From Pagrus major (Eukaryota > Chordata > Actinopteri > Spariformes > Sparidae), in assembly GCF_040436345.1 (NCBI RefSeq), contig NC_133230.1:24252197-24316196 (forward strand): a stretch of 64,000 nt of DNA. Reading direction: 5' to 3'. Under the pieces are notes generated by a model. It did not search any database. It saw only the letters and a program-made list of their open reading frames with translations, and was not told where the DNA came from. Below are positions 12,515 to 22,513 of this stretch, one piece after another. Both the position numbers and the translations under genes were made by a program. Position 1 is the first letter of the stretch, and every line of letters begins with the position of its first letter.

Positions 12515-14110
12515 TTATCCAATGGCGAGAGTCTTGACAAGGCCACAGTGAAACTTCCTGATGTGGCGGTAGAGGTCCCCTGACTGAGTGAAGCGCCGTT
12601 CGCACCACTTACAAGCGTGGGGCTTCTCACGTGTGTGGACCACAGCGTGCCGACTCAAGTTATGGGAGTACTGGAAGCTCTTGCCACACTGGCCACAGGT
12701 GTATGGCTTCTCGCCAGAGTGTGTGCGCTCGTGGCGCTTCAGGGTGTACATGCAGGAGAAGGTCTTGTTGCACTGCATGCAGGTGGGGACCGAGCCGTCG
12801 GGGGACAACTTGGAGCGGGCGCCGTCCTTCTCGCGGAAGTGTGAGCTGAGGTGCAGTTGCAGCACGTGGGGGCTGGGGAAGACTTTGCTGCAGAGGGGGC
12901 ACACACACACCTGTTGCCCCGGGGGCAGGAGCACCCCGCTGGAGGTGGAGATGTCTGAAGAGGCCAAGTCGTCCTCCTCCTCCTCCTCGCTGTCCCCCAG
13001 CAGCCTCCCCCTCCTCTCCTCTACCTCCCGGCCTGGGGCGCCCTCCCTCCCTCTGCAGGCCTCCCCCTCCTCGTCCATCAGGTCCTCCTCCTGGGAGAGC
13101 AGGGCGGCTGTGGAGCCGTTGTTGCCTGGGAAGAGGGCAGCGAACCCTGTCACCACTGAGCTCCTGGCACTATTCCCAAAGCGCTGGCTCTCAGGGCTCA
13201 TCGGCTCACTGTCCTCCTGCTCTGACAGCAAGTCGTGTTCGTCTTTAACAAGTGGCTCAGTGCCCTGCTGCTGGCTGTCGAGGGCCAGCTGTCCCGAGAC
13301 GTAGGAGGGGTGTAAGGGATCTCTGCTAGACAGAGGCTTGAAAGACAAATCCAGTGCACAGTCCATGTCATCTGAAGCCCGGGACCTCTGGGACAGCGAT
13401 ACGGTGGAACTACTGACATCAGCTTTTGTTTTTCCAGCTGTTTGGACGCAGGGCTCGGCCTCTGCTGACACATAATTGACACCTACAAGGTCCGGGGACC
13501 TGCCAGAGTGACCGTTTGCCTTCTGCCTACTCTGTGTAGACCTATCACAATCTGTGACAGCCAGCCTGACTTCGCTGTTGTCCATGTCAAACTCCTCTGC
13601 CGGGGGGGCCCTGTGCAGCCCCTGAGACTGTGTCTGGGGCTGTCGCCGGATGAGCTGCTTACTGTGCAGCTCGCTGTCTGAGGAGTTTTCCCTGTCCAAA
13701 CAGCTGAGTCCCAAACCCTCACTCATCTTTTCATCCAGAGAGGAGAGTTCCTTATCTTTAAGCTTGCCTTTACACACTTTCACTATATCATACATGTGTA
13801 GGTAACTGGCTGCTGCCAGGACATCCTCCACCGGGAGCGTGTTGAATTCCAACTTCCCCTCATACATAAATTCAAGGAGCAGACTGAAAGCCGGGGCTGT
13901 CACAATGTCACTGTTGAGATGCACAACGTCCCTTTTGTCCAGCTGGTCCCTGTAGAAGAGATGGAAGTACATGCTGCAGGAGGCCAGCACGGCTCTGTGC
14001 GCTTTGAATCGAGCCTCCCCGACAAGAACAGTGCAGTCACAGAGGAAACCTTGGTGACGCTGCTGACTCAGACACTGCAGCAACTGGCGGCTATGGTCTG
14101 GGAACTCCAT
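12515..14110 (-). CDS. zbtb42: Zinc finger and BTB domain-containing protein 42 (zbtb18-like)
   Basis: This is one 531-codon frame from ATG at 14110 down to the stop at 12515-12517. The N-terminus [31 protein letters not shown] starts a BTB/POZ domain (about residues 6-118, with the [24 protein letters not shown] core). An acidic, low-complexity middle contains a glutamate run near DSEEEEEDD and an ALDLS motif like the CtBP-type motif of ZBTB18. Four C2H2 fingers lie at about residues 404-424, 444-464, 472-492 and 500-521, with TGEKP-type linkers (SGEKPYT, TREKPHA). The protein ends [12 protein letters not shown], lacking the longer ZBTB18 tail. The family comprises sequence-specific nuclear repressors of the RP58 group, and ZBTB42 is expressed in muscle. 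Synteny with akt1 favours zbtb42 over zbtb18. The ATG was chosen by homology, because the frame remains open for 25 codons upstream across a splice acceptor. Confidence 0.93.
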   Translation of the reverse strand: MEFPDHSRQLLQCLSQQRHQGFLCDCTVLVGEARFKAHRAVLASCSMYFHLFYRDQLDKRDVVHLNSDIVTAPAFSLLLEFMYEGKLEFNTLPVEDVLAAASYLHMYDIVKVCKGKLKDKELSSLDEKMSEGLGLSCLDRENSSDSELHSKQLIRRQPQTQSQGLHRAPPAEEFDMDNSEVRLAVTDCDRSTQSRQKANGHSGRSPDLVGVNYVSAEAEPCVQTAGKTKADVSSSTVSLSQRSRASDDMDCALDLSFKPLSSRDPLHPSYVSGQLALDSQQQGTEPLVKDEHDLLSEQEDSEPMSPESQRFGNSARSSVVTGFAALFPGNNGSTAALLSQEEDLMDEEGEACRGREGAPGREVEERRGRLLGDSEEEEEDDLASSDISTSSGVLLPPGQQVCVCPLCSKVFPSPHVLQLHLSSHFREKDGARSKLSPDGSVPTCMQCNKTFSCMYTLKRHERTHSGEKPYTCGQCGKSFQYSHNLSRHAVVHTREKPHACKWCERRFTQSGDLYRHIRKFHCGLVKTLAIG

Positions 14111-14124
14111 TCTTCCTTCATAAC
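14111..14124 (-). other. zbtb42: zbtb42 coding-exon leader and splice acceptor
   Basis: On the minus strand the sequence reads TTTTTCATCAG|GTTATGAAGG, so the exon probably begins at 14124. In frame it would add GYEGR before MEFPDH. Human ZBTB18 has GYEDS at the same place, where an alternative upstream exon supplies MCPK. Either a leader-only first exon or a short N-terminal extension is possible. Confidence 0.65.
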
Positions 14125-14445
14125 CTGATGAAAAACAGGAAAAACAGGATACTGGATAAACGCAATGAAGCCATTTAGAGGGCACAGCGGAGCAGAGGCA
14201 AACACCAAGTCACCACAAGCAGAGAGAATGTGAGAGGATAACTTTAGCCAAATAGCGCAAATGATTTAAAAGTAGGAGCAAACATATAAACCGTAGTACA
14301 CTTAGCACAATCATTCCTAATTTATAAACTTGATTCGGAAAGATTTAACGCGGCTCCAAAAGTCTACATCAATAACTTTATCCAACTTGAGAACATAAAT
14401 CCTACATTCTTTCCAGTGGTGCAGGACACGCTACGCTGCGCTCAC

Positions 14446-15545
14446 CCACCCATGTATCCCGGTGTAAACGGATCCACTCTCCAAATTATCCAAAGAAAGT
14501 AGTCCGCTTCTGGAGCACTCAGCCCTACTTCTCGAGCTCCCGAAAAATTTTCTCGCGAAAAGTGACGCACCGGGCGCGTTTCCAAACGCACGCCAAACAG
14601 CGGTGTTTACTGAACACGCAAGCGGGACTGGGAGCGATACCGCCGGTCCATCGGGGGAACGTGAAAAAATAAGAGCAGCGCAGAGTGAGTAAACTGGTGC
14701 TCTGTTTGCTAATTACACTGCAAGCTGTGGAGTCAGCTGCTCTGACATCACCGCAATGGAAACGCTACCTCCAGCTGTGCTCCCCTTTATGCCATATGTT
14801 AACTCTGGGCTGCGCAGTCTAAACGACACACACAACTTGTGAAAGACAGTTAGATTTAGAAGTGTCACGAGATTACATTACGTTTCTGACTCTTTCAACC
14901 CGCACATTTATCTCCAAAGAAAACTGCAGCCGAGAGCCGCGGATGAGAATAAAACGCTCCGTGGCCCTTTTACGCACTCATGAGGCACGCGCACAACTGT
15001 GAAATATTTGTTTAAAGGGGTTAATTCACAACGTTAAAGGGGAGATGGTCATTTAAAAAAAAAAACTCAAGAGATTTGGGTAGCTATTAAAGTTGGATGC
15101 TGCCGAGAACAATGCGCATAAGTGTGATTTTGCGCGCATTGGTGGTATTATTTGAAAAGAAAAGTGTAAGAAGCAGATCGGAGAGCCTGAGGCGCAGTAA
15201 ACCGAGCTCCATGTCCGTGTTGGGAAACGCATTGCTGGGAGCCTTTTAAACAGCAGAGGAACTCGCAGCAAAGCCAACTGCGCTGAAACGAAGCGGCGAG
15301 GGGGGACACTCTTTTAACTTTCGCTTTCCCCGCTCCCGAGCACAAAAACAGCGCACTTACATTGATTCCCGCCCGCTTCGTCGTGTTCTCTCCTAGAAGC
15401 CCCGGCGTCCTTTCATGATGTGCGGCCAGATGTTCGCTTCTCCTTGTCGTTTCTTGAGCTTCAGTCCCGACCCTGGCAAGGCAGGCTGCACTCAGCGCTG
15501 CTGTGTGTCAAGCAGGTTGATAATGGCACAAGTCTCGCGATATCG
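14446..15545 (-). promoter_or_regulatory. zbtb42: CpG-rich promoter and candidate first exons of zbtb42
   Basis: CpG dinucleotides become frequent here (GGGCGCG, CTCGCGAAAA, GATATCGCGCGG), unlike the surrounding AT-rich DNA. On the minus strand a strong donor, AATCAAT|GTAAGTG, at 15361/15360 could end a first exon. A second, GTGAGC, donor follows an ATG near 14453-14441. The sequence cannot decide between them. Transcription would run leftwards into the acceptor at 14125. Confidence 0.55.
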
Positions 15546-15547
15546 CG
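15536..15547. promoter_or_regulatory. Palindromic CGCGATATCGCG in TCTCGCGA-type promoter motif
   Basis: A perfect 12-bp palindrome is embedded in TCTCGCGATATCGCGCGG. It resembles the TCTCGCGAGA element of CpG-island promoters. It lies at the upstream edge of the zbtb42 CpG-rich block. Confidence 0.45.
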
Positions 15548-15559
15548 CGGCCACAATAA

Positions 15560-17630
15560 GTTCTGTACTACTCCGTGAATTCACACAGCGGCAGCAAGTA
15601 GCAGAGTACACTGGGAACATCAATTGGCTGTCTTATTAAAACACCTGTCCCATGTGCGGGGGGGCTTTCGGAGTGGTAAATCCTGAAGTGGAGGAATAGA
15701 AAAGTAGTGGATCACTGATTTAACATAGAGTTTAGACAAAAAAACAAACAATTTATATAAGATATGGCTTCAAGTAGATCATTAAAATTGCAAGTTTATT
15801 TATGTTATGTTATTTGATTAAAAAAATCCTGTTTAAAGATGATGGGATTTGAAAAGTTTAAAACCAGGAAGTAAATCTGATTTGCAAGCTTTCTAAAAAT
15901 GTTGCCTGTGGGTTTTGGATGAAAGAAAAACACTTTTAGCTCCAAAAGACTTTGCATGTGTGAAAGTACCCAAACGAATACAAAAAAAGTATAAATCACG
16001 CCCTGTGATTCAGAGGGTCAGTGGACTATTGGGAACTTTTAAGGCTGTTTCTCTCTAATCCTGCTTTGGGTTGTGGAATTCCCTGGCACCACACCACCCA
16101 GTGCCCTTTGTTGTCCCAGACCACACCAGCTCCTGGCTGTGATTTATTTGGCCTAAATTGTCTTAAGGCAGGAATTGTGCTGATTTATGTGGGTTGAGTC
16201 GGAGAAAAAAAAAGTCACAAATTTGTTCAGGCAGCCTCCGGAGTCTGCTCTGTAATTGTTAAAAGCTAGAGATGGTGGCACAGTGGAAGAACAGGGGGCT
16301 CGAGGTTGCAGCTGCTCATCTCGTGCCCCCCTCCTCCTCCTCCACCTCCTCCTCCTCCTGTCCCTCCCTGTGCTCCCCCAACTGCTTCAGTCACCTTTGC
16401 CCTGTGTTCCAGCTGCCGTGTGTTTTGAAAGGGCCATTTGCAGCTCCTCGCAGCCTTCTGACACAGAGGGGAATGAGCAATGTGACGGGAGGCGGCAGCC
16501 ACTGGTCGAAAGGGGCCACCAGCTAGATTCTTATCCACTTACTGCTTTATTCCATTTTTAGTCTGGCTGTTACTGTTACAGAGGAGGGGATATCTGCACT
16601 CTGGTCATGTCCAGATGATCATAAGCGAGACAGTGTCATGCCCCCTAAATAAAAACTCTCCTTATTTTGGTCTAACAGCTTAATTGGTATTGAGAAGTTC
16701 TTAAACTAAATGTTTATCCAGAAGCATCGGATGTGTGTGTGTGTGTGTGTGCGTGCGTGTGTGTGTGTGCCACATGAGAAACAATTTACCATTCAGTGCT
16801 GACACACACACACACCATCCATGCAGGAGCAGCGATGTGGATAAGAATAGGAGCAGTGGCCCCGTGTTTCCCTGGCCCTGGCAAACGTAGGCGCCCAGTA
16901 GAGGAGGGGTGTGTGTTCACAGGGCAAGACAAAGCAGTGGTTGTGCCTGGGGACCGTGGCCTCAGAGAGAGAGGCTCGGCACGGTGAAGGTTCTCACACA
17001 CAGAGAAAAGATAGAGAAAGAGAGACAGAGGGAGAGAGAGGGAGAGAGAATGGGAGTGGGAGAGTGGGGGAGCAGGGGGAGAGAGAGAACACTTCCTGGA
17101 GGTTCTTTCTTCCTCTCTGCAATCATCAATGGCATTCTCCCCCTGACCCACTCCTCTCTCAGACAAACAAAAGAGCCCACATTCCAGTGTAGCCTGACCG
17201 GCCAACCAGCCAGCCAGCCATCCAGCCACAGTGGAAGCACATCGCTCTCCCCGCCGGACCAAAGTCTCACCATACGGGTGGGCTAGAGTTGTAGATGTCT
17301 GAGGATGCTTGTACTTCATCCTTATACGTTGAAATCTCCTTTAAAACTCTTGACAAGTCTAATTTTTATTTTCCATTAACTAGCTTTTATGATGGAAAAG
17401 TCCTAACATTTTACCGTTTCACTATTCCTGTCTGACTGCATTGTGTATCAGAAATATTGAAAGATCACACTTTTTTTTTTTTTTAGCTGAAATATTCTAA
17501 TGTTATTCTTTATTCTTTTATCCTCAAATTCAGCTGGACATGTTTGGCATCTGTCATAAATTTGGGTTTTTTCACATAATTGAAATAAAGTTTTGTGAGT
17601 CTGAACAATATTTGGCTGTGCAGCATGAGG
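15560..17630. other. Intergenic spacer zbtb42 to akt1, part 1
   Basis: No exon was found. It holds a CCT-rich tract at about 16323-16360, a (GT)n tract at about 16733-16768, a GA-rich purine tract at about 17005-17095, and a CCAG/CCAGCCAG tract at about 17200-17227. The apparent ORFs across these are simple-sequence artefacts. Confidence 0.6.
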
Positions 17631-17633
17631 TTA

Positions 17634-17930
17634 GAGATAAGATAAGATAAGATAAGACTTTACTGATCCCTCACTGGGGGAATTCACTTGTTAGAGCAGC
17701 TCAAGAGTCAATAACAGAGGGGAAAATATGTGTAAGTGACAAAAAAATACTAACTAATAATAATGAATACTACATACACTCTATTCACCTGTCACATATT
17801 GATATGACAGAGAAAGACAATTGCACAGGATAATTGTGCCCATTATTATATACACACATGTTGTAATATACTAAAAACGTATATAAATATAAATATAATC
17901 ACACATAGACATAATTATAATTCTAATGAC
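17634..17930 (+). repeat. GATAA-tailed dispersed repeat
   Basis: Four GATAA units (17636-17655) run directly into GACTTTACTGATCCCTCACTGG, then CACTTGTTAGAGCAGCTCAAGAG, then an AT-rich segment containing TTGCACAGGATAATTGTGCCC. I recognise this layout as a repeat common in teleost genomes, often described as a retroelement tail. I cannot name the family with certainty, and its right edge is approximate. Confidence 0.6.
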
Positions 17931-18803
17931 TGACAGTGAGGTTTAATTTTCACCTAGACAGATTAATTTATCATTACAGCTGTCATAATGGTTAAATAAA
18001 AGAAGTGTCTCTGTATATTTGCCCTGTGTTTTTGCCCTGTGCAACAGGATTATGTAATCAGGATACAAACAAAGGTAACTGTAGTCTGTACAGTTACAGA
18101 AAAAAAGATGTAAATAGATTACAGGCACATTCAGTAAAAAAAGGTGATTACTAACAGGATTACAATTTTAAAATAAATGTCACCCTAGTCTCATTTTCTG
18201 TTTCCCTCACATTAAGGCTTTCCTTCTCTGAAATAAGGATCTAAAAGGTTAGAGGCCAGCAGATTGTAAAGATTAGGATTATTTAAATAAAATTAACTTA
18301 TCTTGGTTTTTTAGTTTTCTTTAAGTATGGCCAACTTAGTGGACAGCTTGCTGCAAAATCCTTCACACAAAGGAAGGATGCTCTGTGCATCTGACATTAA
18401 ATCTTTAAATCTTCGTCACCATAGAGGCAGAGCTGCATAACAGGTGGGTAAGACATCCTGGAAAATAATGTGACAGTTGGAGCAACATTGCGCTGCAGTT
18501 GCCGGGGGAGATGCTGTATTGGTCAGACCCCCCACCTCTTCCTCCCTATTATGGCCCTCCTGCCCTTCTGTGTCTAATTGTTGCTACCACATGTTATCTA
18601 TTCTCCTTCAACAGCCCATTAAGTTCTGTTCACTTCTGTTATATTCTGAAGAGATACTGCCAGTAGACAAGGGAGGAGATCAGATCAGTCTTTGACAGGC
18701 TGAGACATTATTAACTCACTTTGACTCTTTGATCTGGTTAATTTTGCTTTGAACCTGCGAAATAACAGGGTACGCATTCCCGTCACTGGACCAGAGACAG
18801 CCA

Positions 18804-18891
18804 AGGAGGAGGAGGAGGTGGAGGAGGAGGAGGAGGAGGAGGAGGAGGTGGAAGAGGAGGAGGAGGAGGAGGAGGAGGTGGAGGAGGAGGG
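18804..18891 (+). repeat. (GGA)n trinucleotide tract
   Basis: Some 28 GGA-type triplets occur with GGT and GAA interruptions. The serine- and leucine-rich frames on the opposite strand are artefacts of this tract. Confidence 0.95.
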
Positions 18892-19188
18892 CAATGCTGA
18901 ATAACAACAGCAGAAATTATGGGATACCCTCACTCAGCTCTGTTTGTATGACAGGAACAGCTTGGCAAGGCTGACACATAGTAGCAGCGAGGAACACATT
19001 ACAGTGGAAGTGACAAAGAGGGGAAATGACAACAGAGGAGGCTGAGAGACAGAGGGCAGAGGCCAAGAAGTTTTTCATCACGGAGGGAACGCTGGCAGCT
19101 CTCCCCGCTATCCTGCTCCCGAAACATTACTCTTCAGTTATTGTGCAACCTTTCAAGATCATTGTCTTGCATTTTTATATCATACATG

Positions 19189-19884
19189 CAGCGGTGGAAG
19201 AAGTATTCAGATCTGTTTTAGTAAAAGTAGGAATACCATACTGTGATAATATTCCATTACAAGTAAAAGCCCTGCATTCAAAATGCTATTTGAGTAAATG
19301 CACTACAGTATTATCAGCAAAATGTAGTTGTAGTATCAGAAGTAAGTACTCATTGTGCAATAAAATGTTTCCTATTAATGTTTTGCTATTATATCTGATG
19401 TTTTTTGGATCAATATTACTATACAGTAGCATTAATATATTATATACATTACTGAATGAATGAATGGTACTTGATTAAAAGTCCTGAAGTCTTAAAATAT
19501 CTAATATTAAGTGTGCTTAAGTATCAATAATTGTACTTGAAGTAAAAGTAAATTATACAGTTATATGTTTACTACGGGTTGACTGATTATTGGATCTGAT
19601 ATTCAGCATTACTCTGATTATCAGAATCAGTGTTAAACCTGATTGCAGATAAAGTAAGTTAATTTAAAAATGCGCTACTTTGGCTCTGATGCAGCATGTA
19701 ATCTGCAAAGTAACTAGTAACTAAACTATCACATAAATGTGGAATAAAAAGTACAATATTTGCTTCCAAAATGTAGTGGAATGGAAGTATAAAGTGGCAG
19801 AAAATGGAAAAACTCAAGTAAAGTACCTCAAACTTGTACTTGACAGTACTTGACAAAATGTATTTAGTTACGTTACATCACTGG
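19189..19884 (+). mobile_element. hAT-like non-autonomous repeat (CAGCGGTGG...CACTG)
   Basis: The left end reads CAGCGGTGGAAGAAGTATTC and the right end reads ...GTTACATCACTGG, so both termini show the CAG..G..TG pattern of hAT-type elements. Inside are many AAGTAAAAGTA, AAGTACCTCAAA and GTACTTGA units, typical of a high-copy teleost repeat. I found no clean 8-bp target duplication, and the copy looks rearranged by internal insertions near 19580-19650. Confidence 0.6.
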
Positions 19885-19994
19885 GGACACTTCAGTTTAT
19901 CACAAACATTCGAAATCACCAGATATAGAGATGCATGGTTTTCACAGGACAGGGAAGGTGTGAAATATTGTAATCTGAATAGTAATTGAAGCTG

Positions 19995-20155
19995 TCGGAG
20001 AAATGTAGTGGAGTAAAAAGTACAAAATTTGCCTCTGAGATGCAGTGCAGTATGTTACAAAGTTGCATAAAATGGAAATACTCAATACTAAAGTACAAGT
20101 ACCTTGACTTTTAGGTACAATACCTGAGTAAATGTACTACGGTGTAACTCACTGC
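19995..20155 (+). mobile_element. Second, partial copy of the hAT-like repeat
   Basis: It repeats the right half of the preceding element in the same orientation: GAAATGTAGTGGAGTAAAAAGTA, then ACTCAATACTAAAGTACAAGTACC, ending TAACTCACTG. The left half is missing. Confidence 0.55.
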
Positions 20156-22290
20156 ACTTGTACCTAGGCTGATACAGACAATTATGTTGTGCTGACAGAT
20201 AAAAAGATAGTAAATGTAAGTGAGTAATTTAAGCATAAGAAAGTCACAAATCTCACTGCAAGGTTTTAGGAATATTATAGAAATGTTATGAAGAGAATTT
20301 TTCAAAACATTTCATCTCTAAAAATATATTAGACACTTTGACCAGGAAGACCAAGTCATCTGAGCATTTCATTTGATGCAGAGGATCCCTGCCTCCTTTA
20401 AGTCTGTCTGAGCCGGCCTGTCTGTACCTGTCCTAAACTGGTTTAACTCCTACCTCTCCAGCAGGGCGTTCTTTGTGGCTGTACATGACTGTTAAAAGAA
20501 TCTGGTAAAACAAAAAGGGTTATAATTTGATGTAATCTCACAGATAAATCTCAATGCTTTTGCAGTTTCATGACACACTTGCCATGTCCTCTCATATCCG
20601 TCCTGATGTTATGTAAATGTGTGTAGCTGCATCTGATGCCATTTTAATAGCAAGTGAGTTCATTCTTGTTCCTAGAAATTATACTTTGACAAAACAATGC
20701 CAACTTGAAGTAAACTCTTTTTTTTTTCTTCGCTTTATCACACAGTCTTCATCAGTGGATGAAGTTCGCTTCTTATCATAGAGATGGATCCAAAGATATG
20801 TAAGTTCAGTAGCTGTTATGTTTTCACTCCAATCCACTGATGACCATCATGTGATGCGGTTGAAAGCTCTCAAAAAAACTTGTTTACATGCCAACCAGGA
20901 GGAAACTGATGTACTGAGGTGTCTAAAACTAGATTGTAAAAGTGCATTTAGTAGGATTTACCAGTACCCACAAAGTAAGAAATCTAAAGGTTATGTTTGA
21001 TTCTTAACTTTACTTCATGGCTCTCATGCCTTTTATTGGAAATGTCAAAGGCCCCTTTCCACCTCACAGCAACTCAGAGAGAAATAATATCTTTTTTTTA
21101 GCATCAGCAGACTTGACTTCTGTAATGTTCTCCAATAAGATATAAATCAACTATGAGAAGCTTGAAGGCTGACAAGCAACAGACGGACAGCATTATTACA
21201 CCCACTGCTTACAATAGTTACCTCTTAGTTTTTCCAATTGATTTTAATATGATTTCTGCAGCAGTGCACATTTAAGACAAAAACCTTTGCTCATGACCTT
21301 CTGCAACCCTCCTCTTTAAATCTGCCTGGTGTTTGTCTGTTACTTTCTATTTTTAATTGTTTCATCCTTTAAATTGAGTTTTAATCTTTATTTTTTAATG
21401 GTTTTTGGTCATTTATCGTTGAACAAACATAAGGTTTGAAGGCAGAGGACACCAACATGACATTATACAGTCTAGCCACAATTTATTTTGTAGCTTTCGG
21501 GAAATCTCTGGTGAATATCTGTATTTGTTGGTATTTAAATGAGTCATTTATTTTAAATCTGTAGGTTTTGGTACATTTTTGAGCTGCAATTTTTACTGCC
21601 TGGTGTATTTCTACAGTGCTACTTATACATAGCTTAATTAAATTACATTTAAATGTTTTTTTAAGCATTCTGTTGTGATATAATCTTAAGGAGTATCAAA
21701 TATACAACTGTTTTCAGCCAAGAGCAGAAATGATAATTCCTATAATCAATTAGTCGTACAGCTATTAATTAAACTGTTAATATTTCCTTGTTTTCTCAGT
21801 CTTCTGTGATGGTAAACTGAAGTTGTTGCAGCCAATACAAATAGCAACTTGGGCCCAGGAAATTCAATTTGTCACCGTTTTCTTTCAATAAATAAAAAAA
21901 AAAACAGAATCAAGAACTTAATCAAGAAAGTGAATGAAATGAAAATAATGATTGGCTGCAACCACATTACATGCGTCTCATTGTACAGCATGTGGCAGGG
22001 TTGCCAAATTACATCACTTATCATTGTGCACAGCTGTAACAAAAACATCAGTCTTGCACGTTATCTCACGTGATTGCCAGGAAGTGGAAAACAGAGATAC
22101 CCCTCATTGTACTGAGGGTCCCCCTGGAAAGCTTGCAGGGGCCTCTGCAGGTCCCAGGACCTCATATTGTAACCCACCGGCACAGATAAAACAACGCAGA
22201 GTTCAACAAGGCCATGCAGCCCCTAATAAGCCCCTATAGCAACACTGCGGGATTTTTTCAATGGGACGGCTGACGGCCTACTACCCCTCC
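20156..22290. other. Intergenic spacer immediately upstream of akt1
   Basis: AT-rich, no exon recognised. A short segment around 20747-20790 (CTTCATCAGTGGATGAAGTTC) resembles one at 26770-26810 (CTTCATCAGCAGATGAAGTTT), so both are probably copies of one dispersed repeat. Confidence 0.55.
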
Positions 22291-22330
22291 TATGAGTGCG
22301 ACTCATAAAAGCGGGTCGGCTTTAGGACCC
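22291..22330 (+). promoter_or_regulatory. akt1: Candidate akt1 core promoter with TATA-like box
   Basis: CATAAAAG lies at 22304-22311, about 25-35 bp before the GC-rich start of the inferred first exon. It overlaps a perfect inverted repeat TATGAGT-GCG-ACTCATA at 22291-22307. This is a positional inference. No transcript evidence is visible. Confidence 0.4.
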
Positions 22331-22334
22331 GGGA

Positions 22335-22513
22335 GAGCAGGCTGCCACAGAGGCATTGCAGACAGCGCGTTTGGGAGGTGTAGTGGAAGAAAGGCAAAGA
22401 AACGGAGTAAATGAGAGCACTTTTGTCCAGATTGTTGAAGGACTTATCAACTTAATATACCGCCGAAACAGCTCACTATAATGAGACGGACACATTGTTG
22501 AATTCCTGCCCAG
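22335..22513 (+). other. akt1: Inferred non-coding first exon of akt1
   Basis: A locally GC-rich stretch downstream of the TATA-like box ends in the consensus donor CCCAG|GTAAATG at 22513/22514. The next suitable acceptor on this strand precedes the akt1 start codon. Vertebrate AKT1 genes also begin with an untranslated exon. Two short upstream ORFs lie inside (22411-22455 and 22481-22501). The 5' boundary is approximate. Confidence 0.55.

Noticed and set aside
12588..13304. 238-codon plus-strand frame opposite zbtb42
   Set aside because: It is an antisense shadow of the zbtb42 coding exon. The minus strand carries the zinc fingers and BTB domain.
16786..17319. 177-codon minus-strand frame
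   Set aside because: It runs through GA-rich and CA-rich simple sequence, with [12 protein letters not shown] composition and no recognisable domain or splice context.
18684..18933. Serine-rich and leucine-rich frames on the minus strand
   Set aside because: They are translations of the GGA/TCC tract at 18804-18891 and have no real domain.
19026..19463. 145-codon plus-strand frame
   Set aside because: It crosses into the hAT-like repeat at 19189, and its protein has no recognisable domain.
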